From NCBI GenBank assembly GCA_947574505.1, contig CANPJW010000029.1:1-34847 (forward strand): 34,847 bases of DNA, given 5' to 3'. The notes under the pieces were generated by a model. The model was not told the DNA's origin and made no database searches. It saw only the letters and a program-made list of their open reading frames with translations. The translations under genes and the position numbers were made by a program. Source of the DNA: an uncultured Bacteroides sp. GTDB taxonomy: Bacteria > Bacteroidota > Bacteroidia > Bacteroidales > Bacteroidaceae. Numbering within the stretch: position 1 is the stretch's first letter; every line of letters starts with the position of its first letter. Shown here in pieces: positions 1-7,849 of this stretch.

Positions 1-71
1 TCATGCTCCTCACAACAACAGAAAATATACTCGAAAGCAACTCTCAAAACTGTGTTGGGCAAAACTCGGAG

Positions 72-466
72 CAGGCTCTTAATAACCCACTTTTCATTCA
101 TTAATAGAAAAGTTCTCTTTCATTAATTGTAAACTTCTTATTATCAGCATGTAAACTTATTTTTCATTAACTGTAATCTATAAACGCAAGCTTCGTTTAT
201 AAAAACAAAGGCTTTGATTATAAAAACGAAGCTTGCAATTATATAATCAAAGCTTGCGTTTATAGTTTGCATCGAATGAAAAGAAAGTTTCCTTCCTGTC
301 CGAAGGAACTTTATACTTAATGGGCGGGAAGTTTTCTATTAATAGCCAAGAGCGCAACTGTTAATACCCCTTCCGCCAACTACAGACGGACGCGACAAGA
401 AGAGCCGGGGTAAGTTAAAATATCAGCTATAAGATTATGACTGAAGAGAATTTAAACAGGCTCTTA
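72..466. repeat. 10-bp direct repeat flanking the array
   Basis: CAGGCTCTTA occurs at 72-81 and again at 457-466, bracketing the periodic array. It could be a target-site duplication, a shared unit edge or chance; a 10-bp match in a region this size is not very improbable. Confidence 0.4.
74..365. repeat. Degenerate tandem array, period about 22 nt
   Basis: The word TTAAT starts at 79, 101, 123, 317, 339 and 361, with a variant (TTAAC) at 167, all on a 22-nt grid or close to it. TGTAA starts at 129, 150 and 172. GCTT starts at 190, 211, 231 and 252. The (A)AGTTT/(A)ACTTT core recurs at 286, 308 and 330. Several units are self-complementary: 89-95 pairs with 107-113 (7 bp), 188-198 with 224-234 (11 bp), and 178-193 is an exact 16-bp inverted repeat of 250-265. 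Units share length and layout but differ in sequence words. There is no open reading frame through the array. The function is unknown to me; the regular period is directly visible. Confidence 0.75.
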
Positions 467-482
467 GGAACGTTCTAGTTTA

Positions 483-1532
483 TTATTGCATAATTCTACT
501 CACTTCTATACGTTGTTTATCAAGTTTCCCGTCTTTATTGGTTCTATTACTGATTTCTTTGCAACGAATAGGGGCACTCATTTCAAGCAAGCGTAATATT
601 TCATTCAGAGATTCACCTTCAAAAGTCGCTTTATAGGAGTACTTTCCTAATTCAGCGTCTTTCAGAATAAATTCCACGTTATAAGTCTGTCCCAAACGCT
701 TGAATACATATTCCAGCGGGTCATCTCTAAAAATGAGTATTCCATCTTTCCATGAGCACCATTTATAAGTGTTGGTTTTATTGACGTTATATAAAGAAGT
801 GGCCAGATTATAGTCAATTTTCTCTCCCGGTGAAAGGGAAATCGTCTTTTTCTGGTCAAGAGTGACTGCGACCTTTCCTTTTACTAACGTCACTGCTGCT
901 ACATGATCCGGAACGTATGCGTTCACATTGAATGCTGTGCCGGTAGCTTCTACAGTCAGTTGTTTGGTTTTTACGATGAAGGGATGCTCTTTATCGGATT
1001 CTACTTCAAAATAGGCTTCACCCTGCATCGAAACAACTCTTTGCTTATCATTGAATTGAGTCGGATACTTTAAAGAACTTCCGGCATTTAGCCAAACCTT
1101 AGAACCGTCAGGCAGATTAACTACCGACCAAGTTCCATAAGGAGTGAATAATTCCTGATAAGTCTCTGCAATTTGAGAAGCGGGTTTAAAATAAAGATAA
1201 GCAGATAATATCAGTAAAGGAAGAAGTAAGATAGCTGCCACTTGCTGCCAATAGTGCAGGAAGGACAACTTGGGACGAACGGAAACCGGCTGGTTTGGAT
1301 GGAGAATATTCTCCATTACTTTTCTGTGCGCATTGTCCACATCTATCTCTTCCGGATTAAAAGCCGGGTGACTGACTTCCCACACATTCTTTTGTGATAG
1401 AAAGCTCCTATAGTTTTTGGGAGTAGCCGATATCCAATCATCCAGTACCTTTATTTCTTCTGGTGTAGCCTCTTTCGAGAGATATCTGGAGATTATAATT
1501 TCTATGTCTGAATCTTTATTTATCATATGCAT
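483..1532 (-). CDS. FecR-family anti-sigma factor (PUL1)
   Basis: Inner-membrane anti-sigma factor of 349 residues that should hold the ECF sigma factor encoded just upstream and release it when the PUL1 SusC signals substrate. The N-terminal cytoplasmic part (about 1-95) is followed by one membrane segment near 97-115 (VAAILLLPLLILSAYLYF). The periplasmic FecR domain follows from about 131 (PYGTWSVVNLPDGSKVWLNAG is its signature region), and a C-terminal DUF4974-type domain lies at about 272-340, which in this family contacts the STN domain of the transporter. The gene follows the sigma gene by 47 nt on the same strand, so the two are probably one operon, divergent from susC. Met1 or Met3 could be the start. 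The family assignment is firm; the partner is inferred from position. Confidence 0.93.
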   Translation of the reverse strand: MHMINKDSDIEIIISRYLSKEATPEEIKVLDDWISATPKNYRSFLSQKNVWEVSHPAFNPEEIDVDNAHRKVMENILHPNQPVSVRPKLSFLHYWQQVAAILLLPLLILSAYLYFKPASQIAETYQELFTPYGTWSVVNLPDGSKVWLNAGSSLKYPTQFNDKQRVVSMQGEAYFEVESDKEHPFIVKTKQLTVEATGTAFNVNAYVPDHVAAVTLVKGKVAVTLDQKKTISLSPGEKIDYNLATSLYNVNKTNTYKWCSWKDGILIFRDDPLEYVFKRLGQTYNVEFILKDAELGKYSYKATFEGESLNEILRLLEMSAPIRCKEISNRTNKDGKLDKQRIEVSRIMQ

Positions 1533-1579
1533 TTTACCTTATATATAATAGACGTTTCAGAAAGAAAATCCCACATTCA

Positions 1580-2167
1580 TTAGTGGAAAAGAAATAAAAA
1601 AAGTAGTAAATAAAAATCTTTTAATAAGATGCGGAGCTGCTTTAATGCTTTGCTGATACGTACTTCTACCGTTCTGACAGAGATATTCAGGCGATTGGCT
1701 ATTTCCTGATATTTAATGTTTTCTAATCGGCTCATCTCGAACACTTCTCTTTCTTGAGGAGGTAATTGTTCCAATGCATTTTTAAGTTGCCGACATAAAT
1801 CAGAATACAGTATGTAGTTTTCTGTCGTATCTATATCTATAGAATCCGATTTAAGTTCGTAAGCAATATGTTCATCTATAATCCTGCGATGGCGTAATTC
1901 GTCCAGACAGTAATTCCTGACCGCTTTCAGTAAATATGATTTTAGTGAGTTCTCAATTACCAATGATTTCCGGTCATTCCATAGTTTGAGAAAGATATTT
2001 TGCACAATATCTTCACAGGTAGATTTCTCCGGAATGTAAGTACCGCCAAACAACACCAGGTCTTTATAATAAGCATGGAATAGTCGGGTAAAAGCCTGTT
2101 TATCATCCTGTTTTAGTGCTATTACCAGAAAACGGTCGTCGGAAGTCTGTTGTTGGATATTCGGCAT
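1580..2167 (-). CDS. ECF RNA polymerase sigma factor (PUL1)
   Basis: Sigma-70 family ECF factor of 195 residues, the usual size. Region 2 is at about 23-95 (FTRLFHAYYKDLVLFGGTYI, then CEDIVQNIFLKLW, the core-binding and -10 recognition part). Region 4 is at about 130-185 (LPPQEREVFEMSRLENIKYQ followed by the helix-turn-helix EIANRLNISVRTVEVRISKAL). The hydrophobic C-terminal tail (FYLLLFLFLFH) is common in Bacteroides ECF factors. It is first in an operon with the FecR anti-sigma and divergent from susC of PUL1, whose promoter it probably recognises. No specific ECF promoter could be identified by eye. Confidence 0.94.
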   Translation of the reverse strand: MPNIQQQTSDDRFLVIALKQDDKQAFTRLFHAYYKDLVLFGGTYIPEKSTCEDIVQNIFLKLWNDRKSLVIENSLKSYLLKAVRNYCLDELRHRRIIDEHIAYELKSDSIDIDTTENYILYSDLCRQLKNALEQLPPQEREVFEMSRLENIKYQEIANRLNISVRTVEVRISKALKQLRILLKDFYLLLFLFLFH

Positions 2168-2400
2168 AGTATTGTAGTAAAGGTTCTATTGTCGGGGGTA
2201 AAAATAGAAAGATTATTTGGGATAAACGATAGTTTGAAGAAAAAATAATGCAGATGAAAAAATAATGCGATATCCAATGTGGCTTTTATTTTTAGAAACG
2301 TCTTATTGATAGAAACGAGAGAAAAACACATTTATTAACCTTTAAATAATACAAGCCATGAGAAAGACATAATCAGTGAAATCAGCTTCCGGCAACTGAT

Positions 2401-2431
2401 AAAAAAAGGAAGGTCTGACTCACCTTCCTTT
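2401..2431 (-). terminator. Rho-independent terminator, antisense to susC leader
   Basis: A perfect 10-bp stem (2405-2414 with 2422-2431) has a 7-nt loop. Read on the minus strand it ends in seven T residues (2407-2401), the classical intrinsic terminator form. On the plus strand there is no T-run. The only annotated minus-strand gene nearby, the sigma factor, begins 234 nt further downstream, so this terminator must serve a minus-strand transcript starting near or inside susC. Confidence 0.75.
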
Positions 2432-2473
2432 CCAAAGATTCAGTTATTCGTTAATCAACTTATTTGTAGAACC
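2401..2473 (-). ncRNA. Candidate cis-antisense sRNA of PUL1 (DonS-like)
   Basis: A minus-strand transcript of about 73 nt is proposed, ending at the terminator above. Its promoter reads on the minus strand as TTG (2510-2508), 20 nt spacer, then CATGTTTG (2487-2480), close to the Bacteroides TTTG / TAnnTTTG pattern with one mismatch in the -7 box. It would lie entirely in the susC 5' leader and be complementary to it. Antisense sRNAs in this position are known in sigma/anti-sigma PULs of Bacteroides (DonS of B. fragilis, which represses its PUL). Terminator and promoter spacing are seen; transcription and repression are inferred. Confidence 0.45.
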
Positions 2474-2494
2474 AATAACCAAACATGTAAAGGT

Positions 2495-5400
2495 ATGAAA
2501 CTTATTTCAATTAGAAAAATGAAAAAGAGAATTACTGTACCTGCGAATGTAAAAATGGGGAGAATCTGTGCTATATGGTTGTTTTGTATAGCTTTGCAAG
2601 CTATCAGTATACCTATCCTGGCACAATCCGCCCAAATTACATTGCGACTGAAGAATGTGACTGTAGAGGAGGTCTTGACTAGTATCGAAAATCAGACAGA
2701 ATATCGTTTCTTATACAACAAAGACATTGTTGATGTAAGTCGTATAGTAAGCATTACTGTGAAAAATGAACGGATGACTCTGGTACTGGATAAACTTTTT
2801 AAAGGCGAAGGAGTATCTTATACGATTGAAAAACGTCAGATTGTATTAAACAAAGTTTCATCTCAACCACAGGATAACAAACAGCCGGTCAAAGTGACTG
2901 GAAAGGTAGTGGACGAATCCGGCGAGGTTCTTCCGGGAGTGACTGTGACGATAGAAGGGGCTACTCAAGGAACCATTACCGGTATAGATGGCAATTACCA
3001 GTTGCAAGTTCCGGAAGGCTCGACACTGAAATTTACTTCAATAGGTTACACTACATATACGCAGAAAATTACCCGACCGATGACGTTGAATGTGACGATG
3101 AAAGAAGATTCGAAACAGTTGGATGAAGTTGTTGTGGTAGGGTATGGAACCCAAAAGAAAATAAACTTGACGGGAGCCGTTTCAACCATCAATGTTGAAA
3201 AAGAACTGGATTCTCGTCCTTTGACTAATCTTTCAATGGCATTGTCCGGGATGAGTGCAGGAGTGCAGACATTGCAATCGTCCGGTAAACCCAACAGTGA
3301 TATGGCGACCATACGTATCCGTGGTATTGGAACATTGAACAATTCCAACCCTTTAGTATTGGTTGACGGAATGGAATTATCGTTTAATGATATAAATCCC
3401 AATGATGTCGCTTCAATTTCCATCTTGAAAGATGCCGCTTCATGTGCTATCTATGGAAATCGTGGGGCGAATGGTGTTATAATGATTACCACAAAGGAAG
3501 GGAAAAAAGGCAAGACATCTGTGAATTATTCAGGGAAGTTTTCCTTGAACCAACCGTCAAATCTGATTCAGCTTGTGAGCAATAGTGCCGATTATTTCGA
3601 ATTAATGAACGAATCAGCCCGGAATATCGGGCAAAGTGATATTTTCAGCCAGAACACGATAACAGAATGGAGAGAAGCGACGAAAAATCCTAATGGTCTT
3701 GCGGAGTCCGGTTATCCTAACTATGTCGCTTATCCGAATACTGATTGGTATAAAGAGCTGTTTCAGAATAAAATAATGAGCGAACATACGATTTCGGTTG
3801 TTGGCGCTTCTGACAATGTGAATTATAATTTTTCCGGTTCTTTCCTGGATAACCCGGGACTAATACAAGATACGGGGCTTCGGAAATATTACATACGCTC
3901 CAATATAACCGTGAAGGTGAAGGACTGGTTGCAGATAGGCAACCGTTCGCACGGTTATCATACAGACCAGGATCGGAATGAAGTGGATGCTTTTACTAGT
4001 GGAATACATGGGCAAAAGCTTCCACCGGATATTTATCCTGAATATGATGGAAAATTAGGACTTCCCGAAGCAGTAGAAGAAGATCCGACATCTTCCAACC
4101 CTCTTCATTTGTTAGCATCTTCTGGCGGCTCTTTCAAATATGAACAGTTAAATACTTCCATGTTTGCAGATGCTACAATCCTCAAGAATTTTGTATATCA
4201 TGTTGAGTTTGACTATATGCGCTATCGCCATGATGCCGACTGGCTTTCCAAGCAAGTCGGGAGATATAGTTTTAGAAGAGGCAGACTTGTGGAGCAACCT
4301 ACAACTTTAGAAAATATGTCAAAAGCAGTTTATTCGGAAGAATCCAAAAAATGGCGCTTCGTACAGACATTGGATTGGACTGGAAATTTTGGAAAACATG
4401 ATTTGGGAGCACTTGCAGGCTATGAAGCCATACGTAACTGGGGATTTAATACGGATATGGCAAAACAAGGAGCTGCCGACGCAAGCTTGACAGACTTGTC
4501 TACATATACGGAATTGAGCAATATAACGGGAGCTACCTGGGAAAATACTTCCCGCTCTTTTTTCGGTCGTCTGACCTATGCTTATAAAAGCAGATACCTG
4601 TTTGAAGTAAACGCCCGTTACGACGGTTCCTCTCGTTTTGCGCCAGAAAGCCGTTGGGGATTTTTCCCGTCTTTTTCCGGTGGATGGCGTGTCTCGGAAG
4701 AATCATTCATGCAAGGTTCGCCTTTTGACAATCTGAAAGTACGTTTGTCGTGGGGAAAGTTAGGAAATAATAGTATTGGAGACTATGAATGGCAGGCTAC
4801 TTATTCCGGAAGTAATTATATTTTTGGAGATAAACTGACTTCGGGATTGGCGCAGACCGTAATTGCTAATCAAAAATTGCGTTGGGAGAGTGTGACGCAG
4901 GCTAATCTCGGACTGGATTTCGCTATATTGAATAATAGGCTGGTTGGAGAATTTGATATTTACAACAAAGTTACCGATGGCATCCTTTACCGTCCGGGTG
5001 TGTATGCAACAATGGGGAACAAGATACCTGCCCGTCAAAATTATGCCGAAGTTACCAATAAGGGCGTTGAGTTGACATTGAACTGGAACGACCGTATCAA
5101 TGAATGGTCCTATTCTCTCTCCGGAAATTTCTCTTATAATAAGAATTATGTCAGCAAGTTTAAAGGAACTTTAAAGAATAGCTGGGAATATGACGAGAAC
5201 GGCAATTATGTCTACAAGTCGAATCTGGGAGATGTTTCTGACGGAGGGGACAACAGGATAATCGAAGGACATATTATCAATGAATATTATCTGAAAGAAC
5301 CTTATAAGGGAGATGCCACTTATTTCTTTAATAACGGGTTGGTTAATCCTGCCGGAGGTCCTAAAAACGGTATGATTCGTACGGAACAGGATATGCAGTG

Positions 5401-6058
5401 GTTGAAAGCGATGCAAGATCAAGGTTACGTGTTCTATCCCAACCAAAAAATAGGGAAGGCTAATTTATGGTATGGCGATTATATTTATGCTGATATAAAT
5501 GGGGACGGACTTTATGGAAACGACTACGATAAGAAATTTCAGAAAGTATCGTCAGTTCCAAAATATTATTATGGATTGCAGGGCGCGGTGTCATGGAAAG
5601 GATTTGATGTTTCCATGAATTGGCAGGGAGCGGCAGGCTTTTCCATTTATTGGTATTCGGTAGGACAAAATTCCACATCCACGATTTTGGGCTATGGATT
5701 ATCGAAAGAACTTCAAAAAGACCATTATTTTTATGATCCGGAGAATCCCAACGACCTTCGTACCAATTTACATTCGAAGAACTCACGCCTGACGCTTAAT
5801 CAAACCAATCAGGCAACAGAAGCGAGTACATTGCATCTCGAAAAAGGTAATTTCCTGAAACTGCGTAACCTGACTATCGGTTATACACTTCCACAGACAT
5901 GGACACGGAAGTTTTATGCCAATAAAGTACGTGTCTATTTTTCAGGTGAAAACTTGTTGACTATAACCAAATTCTCAGGTATGGATCCGGAAATGCAGAC
6001 TGGTATGGGATATGTTACAATGCGCCAGCTTGCGTTAGGTATTAATATTAATTTTTAA
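2495..6058 (+). CDS. SusC-like TonB-dependent transporter with STN domain (PUL1)
   Basis: Outer-membrane oligosaccharide importer of 1187 residues. It has an N-terminal signal peptide (to about residue 44, ending SIPILAQSA). An STN domain follows at about 46-118 (ITLRLKNVTVEEVLTSIENQ), the module that talks to FecR anti-sigma factors. Next are a carboxypeptidase D-like regulatory domain at about 132-208 (VTGKVVDESGEVLPGVTVTI), a plug from about 215 with the family motif DEVVVVGYGTQKKINLTGAV and SILKDAASCAIYGNRGANGV, and a long beta-barrel ending in an aromatic-type C-terminus (INF). MKKRITVP, eight residues in, is an alternative start at 2519. SusD follows after 11 nt. Specificity cannot be read from sequence. 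Confidence 0.96.
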   Translation: MKLISIRKMKKRITVPANVKMGRICAIWLFCIALQAISIPILAQSAQITLRLKNVTVEEVLTSIENQTEYRFLYNKDIVDVSRIVSITVKNERMTLVLDKLFKGEGVSYTIEKRQIVLNKVSSQPQDNKQPVKVTGKVVDESGEVLPGVTVTIEGATQGTITGIDGNYQLQVPEGSTLKFTSIGYTTYTQKITRPMTLNVTMKEDSKQLDEVVVVGYGTQKKINLTGAVSTINVEKELDSRPLTNLSMALSGMSAGVQTLQSSGKPNSDMATIRIRGIGTLNNSNPLVLVDGMELSFNDINPNDVASISILKDAASCAIYGNRGANGVIMITTKEGKKGKTSVNYSGKFSLNQPSNLIQLVSNSADYFELMNESARNIGQSDIFSQNTITEWREATKNPNGLAESGYPNYVAYPNTDWYKELFQNKIMSEHTISVVGASDNVNYNFSGSFLDNPGLIQDTGLRKYYIRSNITVKVKDWLQIGNRSHGYHTDQDRNEVDAFTSGIHGQKLPPDIYPEYDGKLGLPEAVEEDPTSSNPLHLLASSGGSFKYEQLNTSMFADATILKNFVYHVEFDYMRYRHDADWLSKQVGRYSFRRGRLVEQPTTLENMSKAVYSEESKKWRFVQTLDWTGNFGKHDLGALAGYEAIRNWGFNTDMAKQGAADASLTDLSTYTELSNITGATWENTSRSFFGRLTYAYKSRYLFEVNARYDGSSRFAPESRWGFFPSFSGGWRVSEESFMQGSPFDNLKVRLSWGKLGNNSIGDYEWQATYSGSNYIFGDKLTSGLAQTVIANQKLRWESVTQANLGLDFAILNNRLVGEFDIYNKVTDGILYRPGVYATMGNKIPARQNYAEVTNKGVELTLNWNDRINEWSYSLSGNFSYNKNYVSKFKGTLKNSWEYDENGNYVYKSNLGDVSDGGDNRIIEGHIINEYYLKEPYKGDATYFFNNGLVNPAGGPKNGMIRTEQDMQWLKAMQDQGYVFYPNQKIGKANLWYGDYIYADINGDGLYGNDYDKKFQKVSSVPKYYYGLQGAVSWKGFDVSMNWQGAAGFSIYWYSVGQNSTSTILGYGLSKELQKDHYFYDPENPNDLRTNLHSKNSRLTLNQTNQATEASTLHLEKGNFLKLRNLTIGYTLPQTWTRKFYANKVRVYFSGENLLTITKFSGMDPEMQTGMGYVTMRQLALGININF

Positions 6059-6069
6059 TCTGTACGACA

Positions 6070-7848
6070 ATGAAAAAGACTATCTCGATTATTACACTTG
6101 GCGGCATATTAATGTTGTTTGTCTATGCTTGTTCTGCAGACTTTTTGGATACGAAACCGGCTAATGTCATATCTACGGCCGGAGTTTGGGATAATGCAGA
6201 GCTGGCTGTTCAAGTTGTGAATGGAGTATATAACGCTTTGCGGGCCGATTATGCGACCAATAGCGGGTATGATGGCGATTTGCATTTTTATGATTATCGC
6301 TCCAGCATAATGGATATGGATCGCAACTGGATTTGGCATACACCGACGCTTTTCGGAGTAGCCACTCCTTCATCAACAGAGTTTCTCTCAGCCTGGAAGC
6401 GTTACTATGAATTGATTCACAGAGCTAATGATGTAATAGCTAATATAGGAAAGACACCCGATATGAGTGACGGGAAGAAAGCGCAATATATTGCAGAGTG
6501 TAAGTTTCTTCGGGCGTATAATTATTATCGGATGAATATTTTATGGAAAGGAGTCCCGCTTTATTTGGAACCGGTGACAGCCGAGGAATGTATAAAAGGG
6601 CGTTCTACAGAACAGGAAATCTGGGATGCAGTGCTGGCTGATCTGACAGCTTGTGTTGAAGAACCGAACCTGCCTGCCAAGTATGCTGCCAGTAGCTCGG
6701 ACTACGGACGGATCACAAAAGCTGCCGCCTATTCATTACGGGGGAAAACTTATTTGTGGCTGAAACAATATGATAAGGCGGAAGATGATTTCAGGGCAAT
6801 CACTAAGATGGGGTATTCGTTATTCGGAGATTACAAAGCTCTTTTTAAGGAAGCTAATGAACGTTGTGATGAAATGATATTTACCATTCCTTGTATAGAA
6901 AACCCTTCCGGTTACGGGTCTGTATTTAATTGGGCTTTTGGTAACCGGACAACGAGTGGCTCAGGTTGGAACAATTATCTGCCGAATCCTGCCTTTATAG
7001 ACAGTTATGAGTGTGCGGACGGCAAACCGTTTGACTGGGATGATTATCTTCCCGGTTATTCTACGATGACTCCGAGAGAACGTTCCGTATTTTTCTTGCG
7101 GGATAACCTGACTGACGGGGAGATTAAAATAATGGGAAGTTATGGTGCTGATATGGAGCAATATCTTCCTAATGGAAATGAAGCGCGTATTAAGGCTGCT
7201 TATGCAGGCAGGGATCCGCGTTTGGCTATGAATGTGATAACCCCTTATTCCACATATCTGGGTGGTGTGACAGGTTCGTCAGTCTCATATACATTGCGCT
7301 GGCCATATCGGGGCTCTGACGATGCCGAACCTTATGATATCCGGACGGACACTAATGATAAGTTTTATTACTTGATCCGAAAGTTTGTGTATGAAGGTAC
7401 GGAACATACGATTATGGAACGTTCTCCGATTGATATTCCATTAATCCGTTATGCAGATGTGCTCCTGAATCTGGCTGAAGCACTGACAGAACAGGGAAAA
7501 TGGGAAGAAGCCATACCCTATGTCAATGATGTCCGCAGCAGAGTAGGAGTACAGGCGTTGAATACAAACGATTATACCACAGTAAAAGGTTTGGACGATA
7601 TGCGCCAACGTGTCCGTAAGGAGCGATATTGGGAATTGGCTTTTGAAGAATATATGTTTTTTGATGAACTCCGATGGGGAACATGGAAAGAGAAAAAGTT
7701 TTATGAAGGCAACGGGTTGATGGAAGTCTGGGGAAATACTACCTATTCTTATTTGTGGGGTGGTGATTATCTTTGGAAATGGGCAATACCTGCTTCGGAA
7801 ATGGAAAAGAACTCAAATTTAGTACAAAATGATGGATGGAATAATTAA
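6070..7848 (+). CDS. SusD-like outer-membrane lipoprotein (PUL1)
   Basis: Glycan-binding lid of the SusCD pair, 592 residues. The lipoprotein signal peptide ends LFVYAC with Cys21 the lipidation site. The fold is the TPR-rich RagB/SusD type: an N-terminal segment with FLDTKPANVIS, helical repeats such as ECKFLRAYNYYRMNILWKGV, and the C-terminal RagB domain containing PLIRYADVLLNLAEALTEQG and RKERYWELAFEEYMFFDELR. The usual C-terminal signature AIPASEMEKNSNLVQNDGWN is present. It is translationally close to the gene after it, with only one nucleotide between the stop codon and the next ATG. Family assignment is firm; the ligand is unknown. Confidence 0.96.
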   Translation: MKKTISIITLGGILMLFVYACSADFLDTKPANVISTAGVWDNAELAVQVVNGVYNALRADYATNSGYDGDLHFYDYRSSIMDMDRNWIWHTPTLFGVATPSSTEFLSAWKRYYELIHRANDVIANIGKTPDMSDGKKAQYIAECKFLRAYNYYRMNILWKGVPLYLEPVTAEECIKGRSTEQEIWDAVLADLTACVEEPNLPAKYAASSSDYGRITKAAAYSLRGKTYLWLKQYDKAEDDFRAITKMGYSLFGDYKALFKEANERCDEMIFTIPCIENPSGYGSVFNWAFGNRTTSGSGWNNYLPNPAFIDSYECADGKPFDWDDYLPGYSTMTPRERSVFFLRDNLTDGEIKIMGSYGADMEQYLPNGNEARIKAAYAGRDPRLAMNVITPYSTYLGGVTGSSVSYTLRWPYRGSDDAEPYDIRTDTNDKFYYLIRKFVYEGTEHTIMERSPIDIPLIRYADVLLNLAEALTEQGKWEEAIPYVNDVRSRVGVQALNTNDYTTVKGLDDMRQRVRKERYWELAFEEYMFFDELRWGTWKEKKFYEGNGLMEVWGNTTYSYLWGGDYLWKWAIPASEMEKNSNLVQNDGWNN

Positions 7849-7849
7849 T

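Larger units (their letters stand above)
1..482. other. Non-coding region with 22-nt periodic array
   Basis: No convincing gene is present. The AT-rich stretch from about 74 to 365 holds degenerate units that recur every 20-22 nt (listed separately). The flanks, 1-73 and 366-482, show no promoter or RNA gene that I can support. The region lies downstream of the FecR gene, which ends at 483 on the minus strand, so part of it may serve as that operon's 3' region, but I see no clear terminator with a T-run there. Confidence 0.7.
2168..2494. promoter_or_regulatory. Divergent sigma/susC intergenic region
   Basis: This 327-nt region separates the start of the minus-strand sigma gene from susC on the plus strand. 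It contains no gene. It should hold the ECF-dependent susC promoter and the sigma promoter, but I do not see a convincing TAnnTTTG box for either. The susC-proximal end carries a strong hairpin followed by a T-run on the minus strand (2401-2431) and a candidate antisense RNA (both listed). The CTGATA word just before the A-run (about 2396-2407) also occurs in the PUL2 susC leader just before its A-run. Confidence 0.6.

Noticed and set aside
74..365. CRISPR array
   Set aside because: The period is only about 22 nt, units are degenerate and contiguous, there are no unique spacers of constant length, and no cas genes are present.
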